From DAIDKA01 sp036521075 (GTDB lineage Bacteria > Pseudomonadota > Gammaproteobacteria > Steroidobacterales > Steroidobacteraceae), in the NCBI GenBank assembly GCA_036521075.1, contig DATDIL010000187.1, positions 106,220 to 170,219 on the forward strand: DNA of 64,000 nucleotides, given 5' to 3'. The translations under genes and the position numbers were made by a program. The notes below the pieces were generated by a model, which did no database searches, was not told where the DNA came from, and saw only the letters and a program-made list of their open reading frames with translations. Each line of letters starts with the position of its first letter. The first letter of the stretch is position 1. Positions 31,769-41,286 of this stretch are shown here, piece by piece.

Positions 31769-33754
31769 CTAGGGCGCGAGTTTCTTGAGGAATTGGGCGA
31801 CCGTGGCGAGCCAGGCGTCGCGATTGGCGCCATGCCGCAGGTCATGGCCTTCGTTCCGGCCCGTCACATACCACGCCTCGCCACCGCGCGCGCGGATGCC
31901 GGCAACGATCTGGCCGGCCTGCTGCACCAGGGCCGGCGTGTCCTGCAGCCCCTGGAACACGAGCACCGGCTTGCGGATCTGCGCCAGGCTGTTGAGCGGT
32001 GAGAGCCGGTTCAGCTGCGCGCGCACCTGCGGATCGCGCTCATCGCCGAATTCGGCACGCCGGCTCGCGGTCTCATCGGGCGTGCCATCGGTGAGATAGG
32101 ACGGCAGACTCGCGTAGCCGTTCACAATGATGCCGCCGCTGAGGCGGTCGTTATAAGTGGCGAGCATGGCCAGCGCCATGAATCCGCCGTACGACTGCCC
32201 CATGACGGCCACGTGCGTGCGATCGAGGTCTTTTTGCATTCCGATCCACACCAGCAGGGCGCCAAGGTCGCGCAGCGCATCCTCGCGCGCGGGCCCATTG
32301 TCCAGATCCGCGAAAGCCTTGCCGTAGCCGGTGGAGCCGCGGATGTTTGGCGCGATGACCACGTAGCCGAGCTGATTCACGGCGAACTGGATGAAGGCAT
32401 CGAAGCCCGGGCGGAACTGTCCCGCCGGGCCGTCGTGGATATCGATGAGCACCGGATGCGGCCCGGGGGTGCGCGGGCGGTACACAAAGGCCGGGATCAG
32501 TCGCTGGCCGCTCCTGCCACTGTCCCAGGTGGGGTACTGCACGGCCTGCGCGGGCACGAAGGCCTGCGGGTCGACCGCGCCGGGTTCACTGTGCGTCCAG
32601 CGCGTGAGCTGGTTGTGTTCCGGCTCATATACATAGACGTCACTTGGTGATTGCGGCCCTTCGGCGCTGAAGGCGAGCCGGTGACCGGTATGATCAAAGT
32701 GCAGTCCGGTGATGCGTCCTTCGGGAAGCCCGGCCGGCGACAGTTCAAGTTTGAACTGGTTGTCGAGAACCGTCAGATGGTCACGGCCGCTGTCGTCCGT
32801 GACGTACGCAAGGTAGCGGCCATCCACGCCGATCTGGAAGTCGACGATATCCCACGGAATGGCCGCGGTCAGATCGCGAGCCTGGTGCGTGACCAGATCC
32901 AGGTAGCGCAGCTCGCAGAAATCGCCGTCATCCACGGAGCTGATATAGATGCCGCGTGCGTCTGCGGAAAAGCGCGCCTGGCGGATGCCGAGGTGCTTGT
33001 CGCCGGCCTCGACGGGCAGCACCGAGCCGGTGTTCACATCGGCGATGAACAGGCCGCTTTCGTCGTTGTCGCCCGACTGCCGCAACAGCAGCTTCTGACC
33101 ATCGGCTGACCAGTCCAGCGGGACCCAGGGACGATCGCGCCCGGCCACGACCAGGCGCGGCGCGGTAGCGCTGCCGATATCCACCATATAGATGTCGGTG
33201 GTGGCAGCGTCGCGGTCATTGCCGGTGAACACGATGTGCTGGCCGTCCGGTGACCAAAGCGGGCTGCCATGGCGTGAGGTGCCGCCGCTGAGCATGCGGG
33301 CGCTGTGCGCCGCGAAACTGTAATAGTACAGCTGCGGCTGATTGTCGGCGTCGTGCTCCTTGAGGAAGGCGAAGCCATCGGCGGAGCCCGTGGGCGCACT
33401 CAGTACCTGCGTGATCGGGTCGGTATACCAGGTCAGCTGTTCACGCATCCCCAAGGGAGCGATGACCCGGTGCACCTGCGGCACATCGGCAAAACGGGTG
33501 CTGATCAGCAGGCTGTCATCCGGCAGCCACGCGGCAAAGGACGCATCGCGCCCGACCAGGTAGTCGGCGATCCGCGCGCCCAGGTTCGCATCGATCGGTG
33601 GCACCCCGTCAAAAATGAGTGCGCCGCGCGACTGCGCCGGCAGTCCCTGCACGGGCATCGGCAGTACGGGGGCTTCGGCGGAGCCTGCGGTGGCGGCAAG
33701 ACACAGGACAACTACCGACGCGAGCTGCCGCAGGGCGGCCGGATTAATTCTCAT
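31769..33754 (-). CDS. Secreted S9 family prolyl-oligopeptidase-type peptidase
   Basis: The 661-residue protein has a signal peptide (ending near TAGSAEA), a WD/beta-propeller half with repeats such as SPLWSPDGQHIVF and PLDWSADGQKLLL, and a C-terminal alpha/beta-hydrolase half. The nucleophile serine is in GQSYGGFM, the acid in FQGLQDTP and the histidine in NEGHDLRHG. It should cleave peptides in the periplasm or outside. Start 33754 is supported by the signal peptide that follows. Confidence 0.87.
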   Translation of the reverse strand: MRINPAALRQLASVVVLCLAATAGSAEAPVLPMPVQGLPAQSRGALIFDGVPPIDANLGARIADYLVGRDASFAAWLPDDSLLISTRFADVPQVHRVIAPLGMREQLTWYTDPITQVLSAPTGSADGFAFLKEHDADNQPQLYYYSFAAHSARMLSGGTSRHGSPLWSPDGQHIVFTGNDRDAATTDIYMVDIGSATAPRLVVAGRDRPWVPLDWSADGQKLLLRQSGDNDESGLFIADVNTGSVLPVEAGDKHLGIRQARFSADARGIYISSVDDGDFCELRYLDLVTHQARDLTAAIPWDIVDFQIGVDGRYLAYVTDDSGRDHLTVLDNQFKLELSPAGLPEGRITGLHFDHTGHRLAFSAEGPQSPSDVYVYEPEHNQLTRWTHSEPGAVDPQAFVPAQAVQYPTWDSGRSGQRLIPAFVYRPRTPGPHPVLIDIHDGPAGQFRPGFDAFIQFAVNQLGYVVIAPNIRGSTGYGKAFADLDNGPAREDALRDLGALLVWIGMQKDLDRTHVAVMGQSYGGFMALAMLATYNDRLSGGIIVNGYASLPSYLTDGTPDETASRRAEFGDERDPQVRAQLNRLSPLNSLAQIRKPVLVFQGLQDTPALVQQAGQIVAGIRARGGEAWYVTGRNEGHDLRHGANRDAWLATVAQFLKKLAP

Positions 33755-33803
33755 GGGTCGTTGGCGTTCACGTGAAATTGTCGAGCTGTTGCTATGGTGC
33801 CTT

Positions 33804-34778
33804 ATGATCGAGTTCATGACAGCCCAATTCGCCGCTGCGCGCATCACCCGCCACCCCGATGGCATCACGGCGGTCGACACCGAATACATCCGGCCGGGGC
33901 TGGCGGCCGCCCATATCATCCAGCAGGACGAGGCGGCCGCGTTCGTGGATGTGGGCACGAATTATTCCGTACCGCATCTGCTGGCGGCGCTGCGGGAATT
34001 GAAGATTGCGCCGCAGGCCGTCGCATACGTGTTCCTCACGCACGTCCATCTGGACCATGCCGGGGGTGCCGGGTTGCTGCTGCGCTCGCTGCCGAACGCG
34101 AAAGTGGTGGTGCATCCGCGCGGGGCGCCGCACCTGATCGACCCGGCGAAACTCATTGCCGCATCGAAGGTGGTATATGGCGAACAACTCTACCGCCAGC
34201 TGTACGGGGATCTGATCCCGATCGATGCGAGTCGGGTCATCACCAGCGAGGACGGCAAGCAGATGGCGCTGGCGCAGCGGCCCTTGCAGTTGTTGCACAC
34301 TCCGGGGCATGCCCTGCATCACTACTGCCTGGTCGACCTCGAGCACCGTAATCTCTTCACCGGCGACACCTTCGGCCTGTCCTACCGCGAACTGGATACG
34401 GCCCGGGGGGCCCTGGGGCTGCCAACGACCACCCCGACTCAGTTTGATCCGGCGCAGCTGCTGGCTTCGATCGACCGCCTGATGGCGACGCAGCCGCGTG
34501 CCGCCTACCTGATGCACTACAGCCGCGTGAGCGGCCTGCCGGGGATTGCCGCATCGCTCAAGGCGCAGATCGCGGAATTCGTGGCCATGGCGCTGCGGCA
34601 TGCCGGTGCCGGCGATCCGTACAGTGCCATCCATGCGGACATGCGCGCCTTGTGGATTGAGCTTGCCCGCCGGCATGGGCTTGCCGAACCGCAGGCCAGC
34701 GTGGATGAATACCTGTCCAAAGATCTCGACCTCAACACCCAGGGGCTGATCGCCTGGCTGCAACGCCAGCGAAGGTAG
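33804..34778 (+). CDS. Metallo-beta-lactamase fold hydrolase
   Basis: The roughly 324-residue protein has the MBL zinc ligands: THVHLDHAGG (HxHxDH), a histidine in HTPGHALHH and an aspartate in FTGDTFG. The C-terminal half is helical, as in a subgroup often annotated as MBL-fold metallohydrolase. The substrate is unknown. ATG 33816, just downstream, is an alternative start. It precedes prpB by 7 bp and so probably belongs to the propionate operon. Confidence 0.82.
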   Translation: MIEFMTAQFAAARITRHPDGITAVDTEYIRPGLAAAHIIQQDEAAAFVDVGTNYSVPHLLAALRELKIAPQAVAYVFLTHVHLDHAGGAGLLLRSLPNAKVVVHPRGAPHLIDPAKLIAASKVVYGEQLYRQLYGDLIPIDASRVITSEDGKQMALAQRPLQLLHTPGHALHHYCLVDLEHRNLFTGDTFGLSYRELDTARGALGLPTTTPTQFDPAQLLASIDRLMATQPRAAYLMHYSRVSGLPGIAASLKAQIAEFVAMALRHAGAGDPYSAIHADMRALWIELARRHGLAEPQASVDEYLSKDLDLNTQGLIAWLQRQRR

Positions 34779-34785
34779 GCTGCAT

Positions 34786-35682
34786 ATGTCGAACCTTTCT
34801 CCGGGGCAATGCCTGCGCGCGGCGCTCGAACTGGAGCACCCGCTGCAGGTCGTGGGCGCGGTCAGTGCGTACGCCGCAATGCTGGCGGCGCGTGCGGATT
34901 TTCGCGCCCTCTACCTGTCCGGCGCCGGCGTGGCCAACAGCGCCTTCGGGCTGCCGGATCTGGGCGTGACCACCTTGAACGATGTGGCGGAAGAAGTCCG
35001 GCGCATCACCGCGGCGTGCGCACTGCCGCTGCTGGTGGATGCGGATACGGGCTTTGGGGGTGCGTTCAACATCGCCCGCACCACCCGTGAGCTGGCACGC
35101 GCCGGTGCCGCAGGAATGCACCTGGAGGACCAGGTACACAGCAAGCGCTGCGGTCACCGGCCGGGCAAGCAGCTGGTGCCGGCGCAGGAGATGTGCGACC
35201 GGCTCAAGGCCGCCCTCGATTCCCGCAGCGATGCGGCATTCGTGATCATGGCGCGCACCGATGCGCACGCAGTGGAGGGCAACGCCGCGGCGATGGCGCG
35301 CGCACAGGCCTACGTGGCCGCCGGCGCCGACATGATTTTCGCCGAAGGTCTCACCACGCTGGCCGAATACCGCCAGTTCACCGCGGCCGTGGCAGTGCCG
35401 GTACTGGCCAATATCACCGAGTTCGGCCGCACGCCGCTGTTCAGCACGCAGCAGCTGGGGGAAGCCGGCGTGCGCCTCGCGCTGTATCCGCTGTCCGCAT
35501 TCCGGGCCATGAGTCGGGCGGCCCAGGAGGTCTACGCCGCTATTCGCAAGGACGGCACCCAGCGCGCGCTCGTGCCGCGCATGCAGACCCGCGAAGAGCT
35601 GTACGCCGTGCTCGGATATCACGCCTACGAGGAGCGGCTGGATCGGCTGTTCGGCAGCAATCCGCCACAGGAGTCGCCATGA
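34786..35682 (+). CDS. prpB: Methylisocitrate lyase
   Basis: The 298-residue enzyme of the isocitrate lyase superfamily splits 2-methylisocitrate into pyruvate and succinate. Key features are LLVDADTGFGG (metal site), HLEDQ and SKRCGHRPGK, the catalytic cysteine loop of PrpB. It overlaps prpC by 4 bp, and prpD follows. Confidence 0.93.
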   Translation: MSNLSPGQCLRAALELEHPLQVVGAVSAYAAMLAARADFRALYLSGAGVANSAFGLPDLGVTTLNDVAEEVRRITAACALPLLVDADTGFGGAFNIARTTRELARAGAAGMHLEDQVHSKRCGHRPGKQLVPAQEMCDRLKAALDSRSDAAFVIMARTDAHAVEGNAAAMARAQAYVAAGADMIFAEGLTTLAEYRQFTAAVAVPVLANITEFGRTPLFSTQQLGEAGVRLALYPLSAFRAMSRAAQEVYAAIRKDGTQRALVPRMQTREELYAVLGYHAYEERLDRLFGSNPPQESP

Positions 35683-36830
35683 ACGAGACTGCACCCGCAT
35701 TGCGCCCGAAGAAGTCCGTTGCCCTGGCGGGAGTTACCGCCGGGACCACGGCGCTTTGCACCGTGGGTCAGACGGGCAACGATCTTCACTATCGCGGCTA
35801 CGACATTCAGGACCTGGCGCGCGAGGCCTCGTTCGAAGAAGTTGCCTACCTGCTGATCCATGGGGAACTGCCGAATGCGGCCACACTGGCCGGGTACCAG
35901 GCGAAGCTCAAATCGCTGCGCGGGCTGTCGCGCACGGTGCGCGGCGCACTGGAAGTCCTGCCGCCTGCGGCGCATCCCATGGACGTGCTGCGCACCGGCG
36001 TCTCCGCGATGGGTTGTGCTTTGCCCGAAGCTCCCGCGCATGGCGCGAACGGCGCACGGGATATTGCCGATCAGCTGGTCGCATCGCTGGGTTCGATGCT
36101 CACGTACTGGTATCACTTCAGTCGCTCGGGCCGTCGCATCACGGTGGAGACGGACGATGATTCGGTGGGCGGCCACTTCCTGCATCTGCTGCACGAGCGG
36201 ATGCCGGCGCCATCGTGGGTGCGGGCCATGCATATCTCGCTCATTTTGTACGCCGAGCACGAGTTCAATGCCTCGACCTTCACGGCGCGGGTGATCGCGA
36301 GCACCGGATCGGATCTGTATTCGTGCCAGGTCGGCGGCATCGGTGCGCTGCGCGGTCCGAAGCATGGGGGCGCGAATGAGGTGGCACTGAAAATCCAGCA
36401 GCGTTACGCGAGCGCGGAGGCTGCGCAGACGGACATCCTGGCGCGCCTCGCGGCCCGCGAGGTCATCATCGGCTTTGGTCACCCGGTCTACACGATTTCA
36501 GACCCGCGTCATCCGCTCGCCAAGGAACTGGCGCGGCAGCTGTCGCAGGAAGCCGGCAACACCACGCTGTTCGAAGTCGCGGATCGCATCGAGGCGGTGA
36601 TGTGGCAGCAGAAGAAGCTGTTTCCGAATGTCGACTGGTTCTCGGCCGTGCTCTACCAGCAGATGGGGATTCCCGTGTCGATGTTCACGCCGTTGTTCGT
36701 GATGTCGCGTACCACCGGATGGTCGGCGCATGTCATGGAGCAGCGTGACAACGGCAAGATCGTACGCCCGGCGGCCGCATACACCGGACCGGCGCCCCAA
36801 GCGTACGTGCCGCTGAATCAGCGTCGGTGA
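35679..36830 (+). CDS. prpC: 2-methylcitrate synthase
   Basis: The 383-residue citrate synthase-family enzyme condenses propionyl-CoA with oxaloacetate. It shows the HEFNASTFTARV catalytic region, GALRGPKHGGANE (second catalytic His) and GFGHPVYT. The RGYDIQDLA start is typical of PrpC. CAGGAG precedes the ATG, which overlaps the prpB stop. Confidence 0.94.
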   Translation: MNETAPALRPKKSVALAGVTAGTTALCTVGQTGNDLHYRGYDIQDLAREASFEEVAYLLIHGELPNAATLAGYQAKLKSLRGLSRTVRGALEVLPPAAHPMDVLRTGVSAMGCALPEAPAHGANGARDIADQLVASLGSMLTYWYHFSRSGRRITVETDDDSVGGHFLHLLHERMPAPSWVRAMHISLILYAEHEFNASTFTARVIASTGSDLYSCQVGGIGALRGPKHGGANEVALKIQQRYASAEAAQTDILARLAAREVIIGFGHPVYTISDPRHPLAKELARQLSQEAGNTTLFEVADRIEAVMWQQKKLFPNVDWFSAVLYQQMGIPVSMFTPLFVMSRTTGWSAHVMEQRDNGKIVRPAAAYTGPAPQAYVPLNQRR

Positions 36831-36834
36831 AGTG

Positions 36835-38292
36835 ATGTCGGCATTTGATCCAAGGCGGGCGCAACGCTTGGCACCGGATACGGTGCTCACGGACATCGCG
36901 GCGTTCGTCAGCGCCCCGCCCGAGGTGTCGGCGCTGGCATTCGAAACCGCGCGCCACTGCCTGATGGACTCGTTGGCCTGCGCTTTGATGGCCCTGAAGG
37001 TTCCGGCCTGCGCACGGCTGATCGCCCCGGTGGTGCCGGGTGCCGTCATGCCCGGCGGCACCCGCGTGCCGGGGACCTCACTGGAGCTGGATCCGGTGCA
37101 GGGAGCCTTTGCAATCGGTGCCATGGTCCGCTGGCTGGATTTCAACGATACGTGGCTGGCGGCCGAGTGGGGCCACCCCTCCGATAATCTCGGCGGCATC
37201 CTCGCCGTCGCGGATTACCTGGCGCGCCAGGCATTGATGCACGGGCGCGCCGCGCTGAGCGTGGCGGATGTGCTCACGGCAATGATCCGCGCCCATGAAA
37301 TCCAGGGAGTGCTGGCGCTGACCAACAGTTTCAACCGCGTCGGACTGGATCATGTGCTGCTGGTGCGCGTGGCGACGGCGGCGGTGGCGACGGCGATGCT
37401 GGGCGGTTCGCCGGCACAGATCTGCAATGCCCTCTCCAATGCCTGGGCCGACGGCGCCGCGTTGCGCACCTATCGGCATGCGCCGAATACCGGCTCGCGC
37501 AAGAGCTGGGCCGCGGGGGACGCGACGAGCCGCGGCGTGCGTCACGCCCTGATGGCGCTGAGCGGGGAGATGGGCTACCCGACGGTCTTGAGCGCGCCAC
37601 GCTGGGGATTCCAGGATGTGCTGTATGCGGGCCAGTCGCTGTCGCTGTCACAGCCCTTCGGCAGCTACGTGATGGAGAACATCCTGTTCAAGATCTCCTG
37701 GCCCGCGGAGTTTCACGCGCAGACCGCCGTGGAATGCGCCGTGGCGCTGCATGCAGCGGTGCGCGAACGACTCGAGAACATCGATCGCATCGTGATCGAG
37801 ACGCAGGAACCGGGGGTTCGCATCATCGACAAGACCGGTCCGCTGGCAAATCCGGCGGATCGTGATCATTGCATCCAGTACATGGTCGCGGTGCCGCTGA
37901 TCTTCGGGCGCCTGACGGCGGCGGACTACGAGGGTGATGTCGCCGCCGATCCGCGCATCGACCGGCTGCGCGAGCTGATGGAGGTTCACGAAAACCCGGC
38001 ATTCACCAAGGATTACTACGATCCGCAGCGCCGTTTCATCGGCAATGCGCTGCAGGTGTTCTTCAAGGACGGCAGCGCGACGCCGCGCATGCAGGTGGAC
38101 TTCCCGGTGGGCCATCGGCGCCGGCGCCTGGAGGGCGAGCCGCTGATGGTCGCGAAGTTTGAAACGGCGGTACGGGCGCACTATCCGCCCCGGCAGGCCA
38201 CCCGCGTGGTGGCACTCTTCACCGATCCGGCGCGCCTCACGGCGCTCAGCGTCAATGAGTTCATGGCCGAACTGGTCGGCAATGGGCGATGA
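36835..38292 (+). CDS. prpD: 2-methylcitrate dehydratase
   Basis: The 485-residue MmgE/PrpD-family protein converts 2-methylcitrate to 2-methyl-cis-aconitate. WLDFNDTWLAAEWGHPSDNLGG is the PrpD signature region (about residues 101-122). With PrpB and PrpC it completes the core methylcitrate cycle apart from aconitase; acnD and prpF are not adjacent. Its 3' end overlaps rsmG by 11 bp. Confidence 0.93.
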   Translation: MSAFDPRRAQRLAPDTVLTDIAAFVSAPPEVSALAFETARHCLMDSLACALMALKVPACARLIAPVVPGAVMPGGTRVPGTSLELDPVQGAFAIGAMVRWLDFNDTWLAAEWGHPSDNLGGILAVADYLARQALMHGRAALSVADVLTAMIRAHEIQGVLALTNSFNRVGLDHVLLVRVATAAVATAMLGGSPAQICNALSNAWADGAALRTYRHAPNTGSRKSWAAGDATSRGVRHALMALSGEMGYPTVLSAPRWGFQDVLYAGQSLSLSQPFGSYVMENILFKISWPAEFHAQTAVECAVALHAAVRERLENIDRIVIETQEPGVRIIDKTGPLANPADRDHCIQYMVAVPLIFGRLTAADYEGDVAADPRIDRLRELMEVHENPAFTKDYYDPQRRFIGNALQVFFKDGSATPRMQVDFPVGHRRRRLEGEPLMVAKFETAVRAHYPPRQATRVVALFTDPARLTALSVNEFMAELVGNGR

Positions 38293-38917
38293 GCGCGCCA
38301 GCCTGGTGGCGGGCGCGCGGCAACTGCAGGTAGCCCTCGATGACACGGCGGCGGATGCATTGCTGCGTCTGCTGGATGAGCTGGCGCGTTGGAACGGTGC
38401 CTACAACCTCACTGCCATCACCGATCGCGCCCGGATGCTCACCCACCATTTGCTCGACAGTCTGTCGGTGGCACCGTTTGTGCAGGGCAGCACGCTGGCG
38501 GATGTCGGCACCGGCGCCGGCTTTCCGGGGTTGCCCCTGGCACTGATCGCGCCCGGACGGCGTTGCGTGCTCATGGATTCAAACGGCAAGAAGCAACGCT
38601 TCGTGGCCCATGCGGCACGCGTCCTGGGGCTTGCCAATGTCGAGGCGCGGCACGCGCGCGTGGAGCAGGTGCGCCCGGGGCAGCCGTTCGACACGGTCGT
38701 GGCACGGGCATTTGCCCCCCTGCCGCAGCTGCTGGAATGGGTGACACCGCTGTGCGGCCCGACCACCCGGGTGCTCGCCATGAAGGGTCGCCTGCCGGAC
38801 GCGGAAATCGCGGCCGTGGAGCCGCCCTGGGTGATCGAGCAGGTGCTGCCCCTGCGGGTACCCGGATTGAACGAGGAGCGCCATCTGATCATCGCCGCCT
38901 GTAGACTTATCCCATGA
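38282..38917 (+). CDS. rsmG: 16S rRNA (guanine(527)-N7)-methyltransferase
   Basis: The 211-residue AdoMet enzyme has LADVGTGAGFPGLPLAL as its cofactor loop, YNLTAITDRARMLTHHLLDS near the N-terminus and VARAFAPLPQL. It methylates G527 of 16S rRNA. The gene usually follows mnmG; here it follows prpD and overlaps it. It overlaps parA by 4 bp, the standard rsmG-parA-parB order near the origin. Confidence 0.94.
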   Translation: MGDERASLVAGARQLQVALDDTAADALLRLLDELARWNGAYNLTAITDRARMLTHHLLDSLSVAPFVQGSTLADVGTGAGFPGLPLALIAPGRRCVLMDSNGKKQRFVAHAARVLGLANVEARHARVEQVRPGQPFDTVVARAFAPLPQLLEWVTPLCGPTTRVLAMKGRLPDAEIAAVEPPWVIEQVLPLRVPGLNEERHLIIAACRLIP

Positions 38918-39726
38918 AGCGGGTTATCGCAATTGCCAATCAGAAAGGCGGCGTCGGCAAGACCACCACGGCCGTGAATCTGGCGGCCTCGCTGGCGGCC
39001 ACGCGGCGACGGGTGCTGCTGATCGACAGTGATCCGCAGGGCAATGCCACGATGGGCTGTGGGGTCGACAAGTCGCAGCTGGCGCGGGGCACCTGCGAAG
39101 TCCTGCTGGGCGATTGCGACATGCGCTCGGCACTGGTTCCGATCGAGCCGTCGGGATTCACGCTGCTGCCGACCAACCAGGACCTGACTGTGGCAGAGGT
39201 GCGACTGCTCACCCTGCTCGCCGGACGCGAGATGAAGCTGCGTACGGCCCTGAAGCCGGTCCGCGAGGAGTTCGACGTCATCCTCATCGATTGTCCGCCG
39301 GCACTGAATCTGCTCACCGTCAACGCGCTGGTCGCCGCGGATAGCGTGCTCATTCCGATGCAGTGCGAGTACTACGCCCTGGAGGGGCTGTCGGGTCTGC
39401 TGGCGACCGTGGAGCAGATCCGCGCGGCGGTCAATCCGGCACTGGAAATCGAAGGGTTGCTGCGCACCATGTTCGATCCGCGCAATAATCTCTCCAACGA
39501 GGTGGGGGCGCAGCTCATCATGCACTTCCCGGACAAGGTGTTCCGCACCATCATTCCGCGCAATGTGCGCCTGGCGGAGGCCCCGTCCTTCGGCAAGCCG
39601 GCGTTGTTGCACGATAAGGATTCGCGCGGCGCGCTGGCCTACCTGGCGCTCGCGGGGGAAATGATCCGCCGTGATGACGAGGTTCCCCCGGCAGCGACGG
39701 CCGGGTCCGCGCAAGGTCTACAGTGA
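38914..39726 (+). CDS. parA: Chromosome partitioning ATPase ParA (Soj)
   Basis: The 270-residue protein has the deviant Walker A KGGVGKTTT, Walker B LIDCPPAL and a C-terminal RNVRLAEAPSFGKP motif typical of chromosomal ParA/Soj. It uses ATP-dependent nonspecific DNA binding to move ParB-parS complexes after replication. It overlaps parB by 4 bp (GTGA). Confidence 0.95.
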   Translation: MKRVIAIANQKGGVGKTTTAVNLAASLAATRRRVLLIDSDPQGNATMGCGVDKSQLARGTCEVLLGDCDMRSALVPIEPSGFTLLPTNQDLTVAEVRLLTLLAGREMKLRTALKPVREEFDVILIDCPPALNLLTVNALVAADSVLIPMQCEYYALEGLSGLLATVEQIRAAVNPALEIEGLLRTMFDPRNNLSNEVGAQLIMHFPDKVFRTIIPRNVRLAEAPSFGKPALLHDKDSRGALAYLALAGEMIRRDDEVPPAATAGSAQGLQ

Positions 39727-40670
39727 CCTTCATGAGCCAGAAAAAACCCAGTCTCGGCCGTGGCCTGAACGCACTGATGGGGGCGACCGACACGCCGCGG
39801 CCGCTTACGGCAGCGCCGGCCGCGGCGCCGCTGGCTGCGGCGCCTGGCGCCGGGCCGCCCGCGGATCGCCTGACCCGGTTGCCGCTGGATGTCCTGCAGC
39901 GCGGCCGTTATCAGCCGCGCTCCCACATGGGTCAGGAGGGGCTCAACGAGCTGGCCGCCTCGATCCGCTCCCAGGGGGTGGTGCAGCCCATTGTCGTACG
40001 TCCCATCGAGCCGATGACTGCGACGGGCGGCCAGCGCTACGAGATCATCGCCGGGGAGCGCCGCTGGCGCGCGGCACAGCTGGCGCAGTTGGCGGACATT
40101 CCGGCCATCGTGCGCGACGTGCCGGATGAGACCGCCATTTCGGTGGCGCTGATCGAGAACATCCAGCGCGAAGACCTCAATCCGCTGGAAGAGGCGCGGG
40201 CCCTGGAGCGCCTGATCAGTGAGTTCAGCATGACGCACCAGCAGGCGGCCGAGGCGGTCGGGCGCTCCCGCGCGGCGGTCAGCAACCTGCTGCGGTTGCT
40301 GGACCTCGCACCGGAGGTGTGCGAGCAGCTGGAGGCGCGCGCCCTGGAAATGGGTCATGCACGGGCCCTGCTGGGTCTGACCACCCGCCGCCAGCAGGTG
40401 GAAGTGGCGGCACTGGTGGTGAAGAAGGTCCTCTCGGTGCGCGAGACCGAGGCTATCGTCCGACGCATGACCCAGTCGGGCGCCGAACGGACCCAGGCTC
40501 CCGAGGCGACGACGAGCGCTGACCCGGATGTGCAGCGCCTGGAACTGGACCTGGCCGAGAAGCTCGGGGCCCGGGTGGCGATTCAACATAGTCGCAGCGG
40601 GAAGGGGAAACTGGTGGTCAGCTACAACAGCCTGGATGAGCTGGACGGCATTCTCGAACATATCAATTGA
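39723..40670 (+). CDS. parB: Chromosome partitioning protein ParB (Spo0J), CTPase
   Basis: It has GLGRGLNALMG at the N-terminus, the CTP-binding GERRWRAAQLA and ENIQREDLNPLEEA motifs, a helix-turn-helix (HQQAAEAVGRSRAAVSNLLRLL) for parS binding and a C-terminal dimerisation domain. It loads at parS and spreads as a clamp. GTG 39723 overlaps the parA stop; ATG 39732 is an alternative three codons later. No perfect parS was found in the window; a partial match lies at 33766-33781. Confidence 0.95.
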   Translation: MTFMSQKKPSLGRGLNALMGATDTPRPLTAAPAAAPLAAAPGAGPPADRLTRLPLDVLQRGRYQPRSHMGQEGLNELAASIRSQGVVQPIVVRPIEPMTATGGQRYEIIAGERRWRAAQLAQLADIPAIVRDVPDETAISVALIENIQREDLNPLEEARALERLISEFSMTHQQAAEAVGRSRAAVSNLLRLLDLAPEVCEQLEARALEMGHARALLGLTTRRQQVEVAALVVKKVLSVRETEAIVRRMTQSGAERTQAPEATTSADPDVQRLELDLAEKLGARVAIQHSRSGKGKLVVSYNSLDELDGILEHIN

Positions 40671-40708
40671 ATGGAAGCTAACGTGTAGCGTTTTACGGCC
40701 GGCATATC

Positions 40709-40714
40709 TATAAT
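40709..40714 (+). promoter_or_regulatory. -10 element of the atp operon promoter
   Basis: TATAAT at 40709-40714 is a perfect -10, but the region 17 bp upstream (TAGCGT) is a poor -35. The start would be near 40721, leaving a leader of about 120 nt before atpI. The leader contains a short hairpin, AGGA and TCCT around CAAACAAA, whose role is unknown. Confidence 0.5.
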
Positions 40715-40839
40715 TCGCCGCCGTTGTGTCCCGGTCACGTAAGTGGCTGTAGGACAAACAAATCCTGTCGCGGCGCGCTCGCCTTAACAGTGCAGTCAGG
40801 GGGTTAATGCGTGTCGCCTGAAATGCACCAGGAATTCCG

Positions 40840-41286
40840 ATGAGCGCGATTGACCTGCCGCATGCGCGCAGGCTGGCGTTCATGTGTGTGCGCGCCCAGG
40901 TGGTGGTCACCGTGCTGGTCGCGGCGGTGAGCCTGCTGGTCGCGGGGCCGCGTGCGGCGTGGTCGGCGCTGATTGGCGGGGGCGCCAGTACGCTGGCCAG
41001 CCTGGTGATGGCATTACTGGCCTTTGGCCGGTGGGCCGGGTCGGGCGCCGAGCGAATGCTGCTGGCGTTCTACCTCGGGGAGATCGCCAAGATCACCGTG
41101 GTGATCGTGGTATTGGTCCTGGCGCTGCTTTTCATGAAAGTGAATCCGGCGGCGATGATTTCGGCCTATGTGGCGACGTTTTTGGTTTATTGGGTGGTGC
41201 TGGCGCGTGCGCTGTGGTCCGGACGGACGCAGCCGCGGCCGGATGCCAAGGGTTCGGCCGGCGGTGCGCCGCGTGAGATGGTTTGA
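40840..41286 (+). CDS. atpI: ATP synthase accessory protein AtpI
   Basis: The 148-residue protein has four membrane spans and the AtpI-type FYLGEIAKITVVIVVL segment. It helps assemble the c-ring of F1Fo ATP synthase. As first gene of the operon it overlaps atpB by 1 bp. Sequence conservation of AtpI is low, so the call rests partly on position. Confidence 0.85.
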   Translation: MSAIDLPHARRLAFMCVRAQVVVTVLVAAVSLLVAGPRAAWSALIGGGASTLASLVMALLAFGRWAGSGAERMLLAFYLGEIAKITVVIVVLVLALLFMKVNPAAMISAYVATFLVYWVVLARALWSGRTQPRPDAKGSAGGAPREMV

